This document shows, one piece after another, positions 15,385-23,286 of a DNA stretch of 32,247 nt; positions within the stretch are counted from its first letter, which is position 1; each line of letters begins with the position of its first letter. Under the pieces are notes generated by a model that was not told the DNA's origin, did not search any database, and worked only from the letters and a program-made list of their open reading frames with translations. A program made the position numbers and the translations under genes. The DNA comes from Patescibacteria group bacterium (GTDB taxonomy: Bacteria; Patescibacteriota; Minisyncoccia; Phycocordibacterales; UBA1006), in NCBI GenBank assembly GCA_020428645.1, contig JAGQMN010000009.1, forward strand, positions 1 to 32,247, in the 5' to 3' direction.

Positions 15385-15414
15385 TAAAAAACCGGCTATG
15401 AAGCGCGGTTTTTT
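15385..15414. terminator. Bidirectional terminator between rplY and the convergent gene
   Basis: AAAAAACCG pairs with CGGTTTTTT (about 15386-15394 with 15406-15414) with an 11-nt loop, giving U-tracts in both directions. It overlaps the last codons of the minus-strand gene. Confidence 0.85.
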
Positions 15415-15758
15415 GTTACCATAAATTGTTGTAAACCTTCAGGATCACTAATGGTATACACCGGTATGGATTCTGGATGTATATTTAACTGATACTGTTT
15501 GTTATTATAAATGATTTTCATAGAACCCCCGTCCACAGAAATTACATTTTCTACAACAATACGTTTGTATACTTTTTCTTTTCGATCAATAATCCAAACA
15601 TGTGGATACATAATTGGTCTGCCAGTTTCTGATTGTAATGATAATAAATCAGGTACAATTGGTTTAAAATAACAGTGTGGTTGAGTTAGTTCACAACCCA
15701 ACGGATCTTTAGTGAAAGGTATCACTTCTGGAATAATGTCTGAGATTATTTCTGTCAC
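15396..15758 (-). CDS. Hypothetical protein
   Basis: 120 aa, GTG start. No signal peptide or membrane helix. Proline-rich N-terminal half with two cysteines (PLGCELTQPHCYFKP), then a beta-rich stretch (YPHVWIIDRKEKVYKRIVV, MKIIYNNKQYQLNI) and a short tail. Function unknown; the compact strand pattern would fit a small beta-barrel or SH3-like fold, but that is only an impression. It follows pheT with a terminator in between and ends inside the bidirectional terminator shared with rplY. Confidence 0.6.
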   Translation of the reverse strand: MTEIISDIIPEVIPFTKDPLGCELTQPHCYFKPIVPDLLSLQSETGRPIMYPHVWIIDRKEKVYKRIVVENVISVDGGSMKIIYNNKQYQLNIHPESIPVYTISDPEGLQQFMVTKNRAS

Positions 15759-15806
15759 GAGATAAATTTTTTTAAGTTAATGTTCAGTGTTGACTCTTGT
15801 ATACAT

Positions 15807-15833
15807 GAAAAAACAGATATTGTATATACCTGT
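15807..15833 (-). terminator. Terminator of pheST
   Basis: ACAG pairs with CTGT, with an inner A/T stem (about 15813-15833), then six to seven U on the minus strand. It touches the pheT stop codon. Confidence 0.65.
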
Positions 15834-17743
15834 TAACGAATTTCACACCCATTATATTCGAGGGTGCGTTGTATGTTTTGCATATCACTATCTACATCAA
15901 CATCCGTAAGTGTTTGTTCTGGTGATTGAAATACCAGAGAAAACGCATACGACACTCTTCCCTCTTTTTCAAATTGGTCGAATAGAAATACTTTTACCAG
16001 ATGCGAAGTGTCAGTAGCAGTAATATATCCATATGCGATATCATCGGTAATACCCTGTGGTGCCCAAAACGAAATATCTCGAGTCACAAATGGGTATGGT
16101 GAAATTGAATGAAAAGTTGCTGTCTCTTCGTAACTCTTCATATCAAAAATATTTTCATATGATTTCGGATCTATATGAATAGTATCGAGAGGAAAAGTTA
16201 GCGTATTCCCATGGTATTCAGCATCAATCTGCGTACCAACATGATTGCCAATATCAACCACAAGTGTCTCGAGCTGTTCTCGTTCGATGCCGTATTTTTT
16301 ATTCGCTGATGTACCAGCATTCATAACGGCAATTGAGCACATATTCGCTTCTCCATCTTTGGTATAGACACGTCCAATTTCAAATAGTTGCGTACGGTCA
16401 CCACCAAAGAAATCTTGATTTCGTGAATTGAGTTCGAGTGCGTCTTGTAGTCCGGTGTGGAGATTTTTTCGAAGCCCTGCCTTGTCGCTAGCAATTGGAT
16501 TTTTAACCATAACCTCACCTTTTTTTGTAAATGAATACGTCATGACATCACAAAAACCACGCTCAACGAGCATATTTTTTATTGTATTCTGTAGATACAC
16601 TTGTGGATGTATACGAGGTGTAAATGTATACCCTCCGACATCTTGAGTATCAATATTATGGTAGCCATAGATACGTCCAATTTCCTCGATCACATCTTCA
16701 GGAATCGTAAGGTCGAGGCGTTCAAAGGGTACGTGCACCTCAAAGACATCATCCTGTTCGTGGTGCTGGTATCCGAGCCGTTCAAAAATATCAGTTACGT
16801 CACGAGTTGAAATCTGAATACCCAGAAGTCGTTGAATGTGTCCCAGGGATAGTGTAATCGTTCTCGGTGGTTCAGCCACAGGATAGGTATCAGATACACC
16901 ACTAATAGTGGTTCCATCAGTATGGGCAACGTCAGAGATGAGCATTGAAACATATTCCATAGCGTGTGGTGCTAATTCTGAACTAATAGCATTTTCAAAC
17001 CGTTTCGAAGAATCAGTGTGGAGTTTTACCCGACGCGCAGTTTGACGTGTCGTCAGTGGATTAAAATTAGCCACCTCGAGAATGATATTGGTCGTGTGTT
17101 CATCAACCTCTGCCTTACGCCCACCCTTTACACCAGCGAGTGCAAGCACCCCTTCGTTATCAGCAATAACCAGATCATTTGGTGTCAGTATAATTTCCTC
17201 ACCGGTTAAGGTAATCATTTGTTCGCCATCTTCTGCGTTGCGAACGATAATATCGCCAACAACCTTATCAGCATCAAAGGCGTGAATCGGTTGCCCGGTA
17301 TCAAACATAACGTAGTTTGTTGCATCTACAATATTGTTGATTGAACGTTGACCGATGGCAGTGAGCCGATCACCTAACCAGTCAGGTGATGGTGAGACAG
17401 TGACATGAGAAATGTATCGCGCTACGTACCGGTAACACTGATCGTTGTTTTCAAGAATGACAGTAGGTACGTCTTCAGTATATGTAACTATATCGTGGTA
17501 ATGGTAGCGATCACTCAATAGTTCATTCCGTGTTAATGCAGCGTACTCACGCGCAACACCAGCATGCGAAAGGCAATCGTGCGCACGATTTGGCAGTACA
17601 TCAATATCAATAACGCTATCGGTATCTTGGTGATCAATACCTTCAAGCTCAAAAGCATGCATCATCAACGTTTCTGCAATGTCTTCAGTAGGGGGTAATT
17701 CAGTTGCAAAGTAGCTTTGAAGCCAGTTTCGTGAAATGAACAT
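15833..17743 (-). CDS. pheT: Phenylalanine-tRNA ligase beta subunit, short form
   Basis: 636 aa against about 790. The B1 domain opens the protein (MFISRNWLQSYFATELPP) but then passes directly from LEGIDHQDTDSVIDIDVLPN to RAHDCLSHAGVAREYAAL; the inserted EMAP/OB-fold tRNA-binding domain (about 110-150 aa) of most bacteria is missing. The B3/B4 editing region, B5 (DVTDIFERLGYQ), the inactive synthetase-like core (VEEIGRIYGYHNI-type EEIGRIYGYHN, CDVMTYSF) and the C-terminal FDX-ACB domain (PYPFVTRDISFW ... SPEQTLTDVDVD) are present. It forms the (alpha-beta)2 enzyme with pheS, 9 nt upstream. Confidence 0.95.
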   Translation of the reverse strand: MFISRNWLQSYFATELPPTEDIAETLMMHAFELEGIDHQDTDSVIDIDVLPNRAHDCLSHAGVAREYAALTRNELLSDRYHYHDIVTYTEDVPTVILENNDQCYRYVARYISHVTVSPSPDWLGDRLTAIGQRSINNIVDATNYVMFDTGQPIHAFDADKVVGDIIVRNAEDGEQMITLTGEEIILTPNDLVIADNEGVLALAGVKGGRKAEVDEHTTNIILEVANFNPLTTRQTARRVKLHTDSSKRFENAISSELAPHAMEYVSMLISDVAHTDGTTISGVSDTYPVAEPPRTITLSLGHIQRLLGIQISTRDVTDIFERLGYQHHEQDDVFEVHVPFERLDLTIPEDVIEEIGRIYGYHNIDTQDVGGYTFTPRIHPQVYLQNTIKNMLVERGFCDVMTYSFTKKGEVMVKNPIASDKAGLRKNLHTGLQDALELNSRNQDFFGGDRTQLFEIGRVYTKDGEANMCSIAVMNAGTSANKKYGIEREQLETLVVDIGNHVGTQIDAEYHGNTLTFPLDTIHIDPKSYENIFDMKSYEETATFHSISPYPFVTRDISFWAPQGITDDIAYGYITATDTSHLVKVFLFDQFEKEGRVSYAFSLVFQSPEQTLTDVDVDSDMQNIQRTLEYNGCEIR

Positions 17744-17752
17744 AATCGGTTA

Positions 17753-18469
17753 TTAATTATTAGCATGTAGTGCATCGTGTAATTTCATGTCGCCCTGGTA
17801 CAGTAGTCGAATATCATCAATACCGTACTTCATCATTGTTAGACGATCGATACCCACACCAAACGCAAAACCTGAATACTGTTCGGGATCAATGCCGACA
17901 TTTTTCAACACGTTTGGATGCACCATTCCTGCACCCAACACCTCGAGCCAACGATCACCAAATTTTAGATCAATTTCAATTCCCGGTTCGACAAAAGGAA
18001 AATATCCTGGGCGAAACCGAAATTCAATTGGTCGTCCATAGTATTCCCTGAGAAACGTTTCAAGCGTTCCTTTGAGGTGTGCAAGCGAGATACCTTTTCC
18101 AACAACCAAGCCCTCAACTTGATGGAACTGTGCTTCATGAGTTCTATCGGTAGCCTCCTGTCGAAACACCATACCTGGCGCAATAATTTTTAGCGGTAGT
18201 TCTTTTCCGCTTTTCACAAAATCTTCCATGAAACGAATTTGTACTGACGAAGTATGCGTTCGCAGTACGTGGTCATCAGTACCTTTGATAAAGAACGTAT
18301 CTTGCATATCACGAGCAGGATGATCTTTAGGTACATTCAATGCGTCAAAGTTGTGCCACTGATCCTCGATATGCGGACCATCAGCAATTTCAAATCCCAT
18401 GCGTACAAAAATGTCACTGATAGTTCTGATAGTTTGAGAAATTGGGTGGAGTTTACCGTTTCCAGTCAT
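17753..18469 (-). CDS. pheS: Phenylalanine-tRNA ligase alpha subunit, short form
   Basis: 238 aa from the ATG at 18469, against about 330-350. A TTG 63 nt upstream would lengthen the frame, but the ATG has a TTGATT/TACACT promoter ending 7 nt before it. Family similarity begins at once with HPISQTIRTISDIFVRMGF; the N-terminal coiled coil of about 85-100 residues that contacts tRNA-Phe is absent with either start. The class II core is intact: motif 2 (GMVFRQEATDRTHEAQFHQ), FRFRPGYFPFVEPGIEIDL and motif 3 (GFAFGVGIDRLTMMKYGI). It charges tRNA-Phe together with pheT. Confidence 0.95.
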   Translation of the reverse strand: MTGNGKLHPISQTIRTISDIFVRMGFEIADGPHIEDQWHNFDALNVPKDHPARDMQDTFFIKGTDDHVLRTHTSSVQIRFMEDFVKSGKELPLKIIAPGMVFRQEATDRTHEAQFHQVEGLVVGKGISLAHLKGTLETFLREYYGRPIEFRFRPGYFPFVEPGIEIDLKFGDRWLEVLGAGMVHPNVLKNVGIDPEQYSGFAFGVGIDRLTMMKYGIDDIRLLYQGDMKLHDALHANN

Positions 18470-18476
18470 GCTACTG

Positions 18477-18505
18477 AGTGTACCTGGAGAACCCTTAAAA
18501 ATCAA
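18477..18505 (-). promoter_or_regulatory. Promoter of pheST
   Basis: -35 TTGATT (18500-18505), 17-bp spacer, -10 TACACT (18477-18482), 7 nt before the ATG. It argues for the internal ATG as the pheS start. Confidence 0.62.
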
Positions 18506-18525
18506 TTTTGGAGAACAGTGAATTG

Positions 18526-18554
18526 TTGACAAAACAACTTTTTAATAATATTGT
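18526..18554 (+). promoter_or_regulatory. Promoter of the small gene at 18585
   Basis: -35 TTGACA (18526-18531), 17-bp spacer, -10 TATTGT (18549-18554). Leader about 24 nt. Divergent to the pheST promoter. Confidence 0.7.
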
Positions 18555-18584
18555 TTTTATGTAACTCTTTTAAATCAATACGCA

Positions 18585-18842
18585 ATGAAAAAAAATATTA
18601 GTTTTATTTTGCATTGTATTTTCATGTTTATTCTTATTGTTTGGTTTTTAACTGCAGTATCCGCGATGGTAAACCTTGCTCCAAATGATTGGAATGCTGA
18701 GATATTCCTAGTCTCCTGGTTTGTTGTATTATTCCTTTATAAAAAATGGTTCAAAAAAGGAATTTCAAAAACCCTCAAAATTTTTAAAAAAATTGGGGAC
18801 AAATTTGATGAAGATATGGATACAATTTCACGCTTATTCTAA
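18585..18842 (+). CDS. Small membrane protein
   Basis: 85 aa, unrecognised. Two predicted membrane helices (about 6-28, FILHCIFMFILIVWFLTAVS, and 38-53, AEIFLVSWFVVLFLY) are joined by a short NLAPNDWNAE loop and followed by a basic amphipathic stretch (KKWFKKGISKTLKIFKKIG) and an acidic end. Very AT-rich. Stand-alone unit with a TTGACA promoter and a terminator, the first of six plus-strand orphans of this type in the right half of the window. Confidence 0.68.
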   Translation: MKKNISFILHCIFMFILIVWFLTAVSAMVNLAPNDWNAEIFLVSWFVVLFLYKKWFKKGISKTLKIFKKIGDKFDEDMDTISRLF

Positions 18843-18855
18843 GTTCAAAAAGAAT

Positions 18856-18894
18856 AAAAAAACTTTCATACTACCCCTATGGAAGTTTTTTATT
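18856..18894. terminator. Terminator between the small gene and gatB
   Basis: 11-bp stem (18857-18867 with 18881-18891). A U-G pair exists only in the plus-strand RNA, but U-runs occur on both sides, so it may serve both convergent genes. It overlaps the gatB stop codon. Confidence 0.82.
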
Positions 18895-20326
18895 TCAACA
18901 ATTCTTCAAACAACTCGGTCAAAATCTGTGGGTTTCCGGCCCCCTTCGTTTCCTTCATCGCCATACCGACAAAGAATTTCATGAGCGTGTCCTTCCCTGC
19001 CTTAAACTCGGCAACTTGGTCAGGATTATCGTCAATAATTTTTTGCACAATAGCTTTCAAGGCCTCAGGATCGTTATCTTGTTTCAATCCCATTTCATCA
19101 GCAAGTGTTTCAGGATCGCCACCATCGGTCATCATACGTGCGAGGATGTCTTTAGCTCCACGTGAACCAATATCACCCTTATTCACCATATTCATCAATG
19201 TTGCAAACATTGATGAATCAAGAGTTGTCCATATGTTTCCATCAAAATTTTTAAACGCATCTGATTTGAGAATACCAATAATGTCAGATGTAATGTAGTT
19301 TGAAGCTGTCTTGATAAGGTTTGTATCTCCTGCAAATTCAGCAACTACTGATTCAAAAAAGTTCGCCATGTCAGGATTACCAATGTATGATTCAATATCT
19401 TCTGACTTGATACCATATTCAGATACATACCGAGCGCGTTTCTCTACTGGTAGTTCAGGTAAATCGGCTTGCATAGCATCGAGATCAAAAATTTCATGCA
19501 AATAGAGTTTTGGTAAATCAGGTTCAGGAAAGTACCGATAGTCTTTTGCATCTTCCTTCGATCGTTGTGAGAAGTTCGTTCCCGCTTCGTCATTCCATCC
19601 TCGGGTTTCTTGCACTAAGGTTTCCCTGTTTTCGAGTGCAGTAATCTGACGCTGTATTTCGTAGGCTGCAGCGCGTCCTGCTGCTGAAATAGAACCGATA
19701 TTTTTGGTTTCGGTTTTTGTTCCAAGGGTATCGGTTTTTGAAACCGATATATTGAGCTCGATGCGCATTTCTCCTTTTTCAATGTTTGCATCACCTGCGC
19801 CAAGATACCGCAACACAAGCTGAAGTTCACGTGCAAAATTCATCACGTCATCAGGGGTGTGCAATACTGGTTCGGTCACCAATTCCATCAACGGAGCACC
19901 CGCACGATTAAAATCGATATCTGAATGGTGTTCGTGGTGTTTTGATGTTGCGGTATCTTCTTCGAGGTGGATACGGGTTAACGCAAAACCAGCGAGGGTT
20001 CCACCTGAAACAATAGGATACTTGTACTGTGAAATCTGGTAGCCTTTTGGAATATCTGGGTAAAAGTAGTGTTTACGGTCAAACTCGGTAAAGTTTGCAA
20101 TCGTACCACCAACGGCCAGTCCAATACGCACCATATGTTCGACAGCTTGTTGGTTAATCGTTGGGAGCGTTCCTGGATGCGCAAGATCAATAGGAGAAAT
20201 ATTTTGATTCGGCTCAGCGTGGAATGGATTATTCAAGGATGGTGAAAACATTTTTGTTTTGGTCTTCAAGTGTGCATGAATTTCAAGTCCAATCGTTGCG
20301 GTGTAGCCTTTCATATCAATAGTCAT
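18890..20326 (-). CDS. gatB: Asp-tRNA(Asn)/Glu-tRNA(Gln) amidotransferase subunit B
   Basis: 478 aa, full length. The kinase-like cradle domain is clear: ATIGLEIHAHLKTKTKMFS, DRKHYFYPDIPKGYQISQY, LEEDTATS, DFNRAGAPLMELVTEPV, GEMRIELNISV. The C-terminal helical and YqeY-type tail (about 330-478, PDMANFFESVV, KDILARMMTDGGDPE) binds tRNA. GatB activates the side-chain carboxylate of mischarged tRNA for amidation, with ammonia supplied by GatA; gatA and gatC are not in the window. The usual NSF of the KNLNSF motif is GSI here (TKNIGSISAAGRA). A free-standing YqeY protein is encoded at 23273. Promoter 7 nt upstream. Confidence 0.97.
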   Translation of the reverse strand: MTIDMKGYTATIGLEIHAHLKTKTKMFSPSLNNPFHAEPNQNISPIDLAHPGTLPTINQQAVEHMVRIGLAVGGTIANFTEFDRKHYFYPDIPKGYQISQYKYPIVSGGTLAGFALTRIHLEEDTATSKHHEHHSDIDFNRAGAPLMELVTEPVLHTPDDVMNFARELQLVLRYLGAGDANIEKGEMRIELNISVSKTDTLGTKTETKNIGSISAAGRAAAYEIQRQITALENRETLVQETRGWNDEAGTNFSQRSKEDAKDYRYFPEPDLPKLYLHEIFDLDAMQADLPELPVEKRARYVSEYGIKSEDIESYIGNPDMANFFESVVAEFAGDTNLIKTASNYITSDIIGILKSDAFKNFDGNIWTTLDSSMFATLMNMVNKGDIGSRGAKDILARMMTDGGDPETLADEMGLKQDNDPEALKAIVQKIIDDNPDQVAEFKAGKDTLMKFFVGMAMKETKGAGNPQILTELFEELLK

Positions 20327-20333
20327 GGTTTCT

Positions 20334-20361
20334 ATTCTAAACGAAGGGGTCTAAATTACAA
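20334..20361 (-). promoter_or_regulatory. Promoter of gatB
   Basis: -35 TTGTAA (20356-20361), 16-bp spacer, -10 TAGAAT (20334-20339), 7 nt before the ATG. Confidence 0.65.
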
Positions 20362-20367
20362 TGTTGT

Positions 20368-20396
20368 TTGACAGAATTAATAATAATCGCTATGGT
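20368..20396 (+). promoter_or_regulatory. Promoter of the gene at 20434
   Basis: -35 TTGACA (20368-20373), 17-bp spacer, -10 TATGGT (20391-20396). Leader about 30 nt. It stands back to back with the gatB promoter, 6 bp apart. Confidence 0.65.
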
Positions 20397-20433
20397 AATA
20401 CTTAGATAAATCAACAAAAAAACATTATAACTA

Positions 20434-20838
20434 ATGAATCTAATTATATTCACACCTCTTAATTTTAATCCGGAAGATAAATTTACTATTATTGTTGCTG
20501 ATAGTAGCAACGAAAAAGTAAAGTTGAAAAAAAATGAATTGTTCCCAAATGGTTCACAGATCTACCATCTTAAAAACTGTTCACGGTTAACAGCAGAAAG
20601 TCGTTTAAATATGTATTCAAATACACCTAGGATGCGAAAAAATGAGTTTGACCTTTATGGTGATGTGACATTCGATAAACTTGGTGATTTACTATACTAC
20701 GAAGATGAGGGAAGACTTATTCTGTCAAACTACTATTTGAATACAAAATTTATGAACCAGTTACCCAAACCGAGGAGAGAGAGGATAAGAGTGATTCCTT
20801 TGTTTTCAAAAAATTGGTGGAAAAATATTGCACTCTAA
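20434..20838 (+). CDS. Hypothetical protein
   Basis: 134 aa, unrecognised. Soluble-looking: it begins with a beta-like MNLIIFTPLNF, then FTIIVADSSNEKVKLKKNEL, a cysteine in HLKNCSRLTAESRLN, an acidic middle (FDLYGDVTFDKLGDLLYYED) and a basic, tryptophan-rich end (PKPRRERIRVIPLFSKNWW). AT-rich codon use. It is a single-gene unit with a TTGACA promoter and a terminator between gatB and obgE, both of which run the other way. Confidence 0.65.
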   Translation: MNLIIFTPLNFNPEDKFTIIVADSSNEKVKLKKNELFPNGSQIYHLKNCSRLTAESRLNMYSNTPRMRKNEFDLYGDVTFDKLGDLLYYEDEGRLILSNYYLNTKFMNQLPKPRRERIRVIPLFSKNWWKNIAL

Positions 20839-20846
20839 TTTTTAAG

Positions 20847-20880
20847 ACAAAAACCCGCACCTATGCCGGGTTTATTTTTG
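20847..20880. terminator. Bidirectional terminator
   Basis: AAACCCG (20851-20857) pairs with CGGGTTT (20867-20873), with U-rich tracts on both strands. It serves the plus-strand orphan and obgE, whose stop codon it overlaps. Confidence 0.8.
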
Positions 20881-21849
20881 TTCCAAATAATCAGTGAGTA
20901 CTTTTTTAAATGCCTTGATAGAGTCCTCGTCGTAGGCACTCATGGTGTAGATGCGGTCGTGCCCAGCAACACTTTGTATATCTGTAATAATCGCAGGTAG
21001 TTCAGGTGCTTCGATGAGATCAGTTTTAGACAAAAGAATAATTTCGTCTTTTGCAGTGAGTTCAGCATCATAATCACCAAGCTCTTTACGAATAACCTGG
21101 TAATCAGCAATTGGATCTTCAGAATCAAGACCAATAAAATGTACCAACGATTTCGTTCGACGAATATGGCGAAGGAATTTGTGACCAAGTCCTTTACCGT
21201 GTGACGCACCCTCAATAATACCTGGGATATCTGCAAGAATATACCCGTGCATATCACCAAGGTGTGGATCGAGTGTTGTGAAATGGTAGGCACCGACTTT
21301 TGATTTTGCATTAGTGAGCGCGTTTAACAACGTCGATTTCCCCGCGCTTGGCAATCCAACAAACCCGATATCAGCAAAGAGCCTGAGTTCAATAGTGAAA
21401 TCAGCTTCTTCACCTGGTGTTCCTGGTGTCCACTCATACGGTGTAGTATTAGTAGATGATTTAAAGTGTTCGTTCCCAAGACCACCACGACCACCTTTCA
21501 GGAGGGTAATTTCCTGATCAACATCAGTAATTTCAATACTCTCCTCTGTTATTGTGTTTGTAATAACGGTTCCGCGTGGAAATTTGAGAATTAAATCCTC
21601 ACCATTCTTGCCCTCTTTGCTATTGTTTCCACCTGGCTCTCCATTCTCTGCTGAAAAATTTCGTTTATGAAGATAGTAATCAAGGTACGCTAAATCAGCA
21701 ACACCAGCAGCAATAACATTACCACCATTACCACCGTTACCACCACTTGGTCCACCTTTTGGTTTAAATTTCTCCTGTCGCCAACGAACAACGCCGTCTC
21801 CGCCGTTTCCTGCCTGAATATGAAGTTCTAGTTCATCGACAAATGCCAT
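20872..21849 (-). CDS. obgE: GTPase Obg, without C-terminal OCT domain
   Basis: 325 aa. The glycine-rich Obg fold occupies residues 1-157 (LHIQAGNGGDGVVRWRQEKF, GGPSGGNGGNGGNV, GEPGGNNSKEG). The G domain follows: G1 GLPSAGKS (165-172), G2 near YHFTTLDPHLG, G3 DIPG (207-210), and SKTD in place of the usual NKxD at G4. The protein ends with the G domain; the OCT extension found in Firmicutes is absent. Obg acts in late 50S assembly and (p)ppGpp-linked growth control. The TTGACT/TAGACT promoter ends 9 nt before the ATG. Confidence 0.96.
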   Translation of the reverse strand: MAFVDELELHIQAGNGGDGVVRWRQEKFKPKGGPSGGNGGNGGNVIAAGVADLAYLDYYLHKRNFSAENGEPGGNNSKEGKNGEDLILKFPRGTVITNTITEESIEITDVDQEITLLKGGRGGLGNEHFKSSTNTTPYEWTPGTPGEEADFTIELRLFADIGFVGLPSAGKSTLLNALTNAKSKVGAYHFTTLDPHLGDMHGYILADIPGIIEGASHGKGLGHKFLRHIRRTKSLVHFIGLDSEDPIADYQVIRKELGDYDAELTAKDEIILLSKTDLIEAPELPAIITDIQSVAGHDRIYTMSAYDEDSIKAFKKVLTDYLEQK

Positions 21850-21858
21850 ACTGCAATT

Positions 21859-21886
21859 AGTCTAGGTTGTTTTTATAATAAGTCAA
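21859..21886 (-). promoter_or_regulatory. Promoter of obgE
   Basis: -35 TTGACT (21881-21886), 16-bp spacer, -10 TAGACT (21859-21864), 9 nt before the ATG. Confidence 0.68.
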
Positions 21887-21895
21887 AACACAACC

Positions 21896-22816
21896 TTAAT
21901 TGTATAGTGCTAATTCAGCTAGTTTTCGTGCGCCCTCGCGCGTTTCTGCCACTGCCATAAATCGCGCGTTGTGACAAAATACTGCGTCAGGTACGCCAGT
22001 AACTTCTGCTAATTCACTTCCTCGCTTTCCTGCCCATGATTCAGGAAGTGATTTTCGATTTTCAAATGAACACGCTTCTTTGCGCATCGCTAACACTTTC
22101 CAGTTCTCGTTACTCTTACAAATAATGAAGATCACTTCCTTGTGCTTATCGAGCACTTGAATTAATGAGCTGACGCTTACGTGGTACGGAACTTCCAAAA
22201 TGGTTGTACTGTCAGACTCGTCATAAATAGATTGAATTTTATTAACCATTTCTAAACGATCACCAGCACGCTGTATTTCACGTTCGAGAAGTTTTTGAAA
22301 AAAGTCTACGAGGTATCGAAAACTTTTCAATTGCGTATCTGTGTCACCGGCTTCTTTCCAGGTATTTTGATACGCACCAACAATACCATACATACCGTAA
22401 TCACACAGACCACATTCAGTCGGTTCACTAATACTGATACCATTATCAATAGCATCTATAGGTTGTACAATTCTACGATCAATATCTTGGAAAATTTCAT
22501 CACCACTACAGATACGTGATCCATACGTATTCCACACCAATCCAAATGCAGCGTACGGAATTCCATTTTCTCGTTCACCTGCGCCTCCTGGTTGGTGATG
22601 ATCAAAACGATTCATTGATGGATCATGAACACCGCCAACATCAACCACATAGTCAGCTCGTGCAATTACGTCTTTATCTCGCGATCGAATAATGCGGTAG
22701 CGGTATCCTTGTTGGTGTAAATATATAGCAAGTGTAGCACAGGCAAAAATGTCATCCGCATGAAATGAACCGTTGTGTGTTACGATGCTCTTTTTCTTGG
22801 TAAGTATGGGTATCAT
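21896..22816 (-). CDS. MYG1 family exonuclease-like protein (UPF0160, DHH superfamily)
   Basis: 306 aa, normal length. N-terminal metal-binding signatures of the DHH phosphoesterase superfamily are visible: THNGSFHADD (H14, H19, D21, D22), DYVVDVGGVHDPS (D59) and FDHHQPGG (D72-H73-H74). IPYAAFGLVWNTYG and the C-terminal SLPESWAGKRGSELAEVTG and VFCHNARFMAVA are typical of MYG1. The eukaryotic member is a 3'-5' RNA exonuclease in mitochondria and nucleus; the role in bacteria is not settled. TATACT lies 6 nt before the ATG, so the mRNA is probably leaderless. Confidence 0.93.
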   Translation of the reverse strand: MIPILTKKKSIVTHNGSFHADDIFACATLAIYLHQQGYRYRIIRSRDKDVIARADYVVDVGGVHDPSMNRFDHHQPGGAGERENGIPYAAFGLVWNTYGSRICSGDEIFQDIDRRIVQPIDAIDNGISISEPTECGLCDYGMYGIVGAYQNTWKEAGDTDTQLKSFRYLVDFFQKLLEREIQRAGDRLEMVNKIQSIYDESDSTTILEVPYHVSVSSLIQVLDKHKEVIFIICKSNENWKVLAMRKEACSFENRKSLPESWAGKRGSELAEVTGVPDAVFCHNARFMAVAETREGARKLAELALYN

Positions 22817-22822
22817 ACTTCT

Positions 22823-22850
22823 AGTATATAGAACTCTCTTTTTCTCGCAA
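22823..22850 (-). promoter_or_regulatory. Promoter of the MYG1 gene
   Basis: -35 TTGCGA (22845-22850), 16-bp spacer, -10 TATACT (22823-22828), 6 nt before the ATG. The -35 overlaps the U-tract of the upstream terminator. Confidence 0.68.
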
Positions 22851-22880
22851 AAAGAAAACAGGTCTCATTGACCTGTTTTC
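22849..22880 (-). terminator. Terminator of the YvlD-like gene
   Basis: Perfect 11-bp stem (22854-22864 with 22870-22880), 5-nt loop, five U on the minus strand. Confidence 0.9.
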
Positions 22881-22882
22881 TA

Positions 22883-23224
22883 TTATCCTGTTAATTTATC
22901 AAGAATCCAATTTGCTATTGTCAACGCAAGAGCTCCCCAAAGTGCGGACATAAAGTCAACGACAATAAATCCATCAATGATGGATGCAACAAACCAAAAT
23001 AAGAGAATATTAATCAAAAGTCCAAAGAGACCGAACGAAAGAAGATTCAGCGGTAGCGTGATCACCCGTAAAATTGGTTTAATAGCAAAGTTAATGAGCG
23101 CAAAGAGAAGTGCCACAATAACAGCAGTACGACCGCTATCAATAGAAATACCACTCACGAGTTCAGGGAGAAGGTAGTAAACAACGAGTGCTGTACCAAT
23201 AATATGCAAGATAAATTTCTTCAT
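22883..23224 (-). CDS. YvlD/phage-holin-IV-like membrane protein
   Basis: 113 aa with four membrane helices (about 5-20, 31-47, 55-80, 90-108). The family's landmarks are LFALINFAIKPILRVITLPL and NLLSFGLFGLLINILLFWFV, then a C-terminal LTIANWILDKL. Databases call the family 'phage holin family protein', but bacterial copies such as YvlD are ordinary chromosomal membrane proteins, tied to envelope stress in Bacillus; no phage context exists here. It lies between yqeY and MYG1 with its own terminator. The promoter is unclear; a poor GAAAAT box sits 6 nt before the ATG. Confidence 0.88.
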   Translation of the reverse strand: MKKFILHIIGTALVVYYLLPELVSGISIDSGRTAVIVALLFALINFAIKPILRVITLPLNLLSFGLFGLLINILLFWFVASIIDGFIVVDFMSALWGALALTIANWILDKLTG

Positions 23225-23264
23225 ACTAAAATTTTCTCATATATCAGAGGTTTTCGCAAAAAAG

Positions 23265-23286
23265 AAAAACTACTATGCAAGTAGTT
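23265..23286 (-). terminator. Terminator overlapping the end of yqeY
   Basis: AACTACT (23268-23274) pairs with AGTAGTT (23280-23286), 5-nt loop, followed by five U in the minus-strand RNA. The last three codons and the stop lie in the stem. Confidence 0.78.

Noticed and set aside
18470-18532. Longer pheS from a TTG start
   Set aside because: The added residues do not resemble the PheS coiled coil, and a TTGATT/TACACT promoter lies inside them.
22883-23224. True phage holin
   Set aside because: The name comes from the family label only; no lysis genes or phage genes are nearby and the sequence fits YvlD-type chromosomal proteins.
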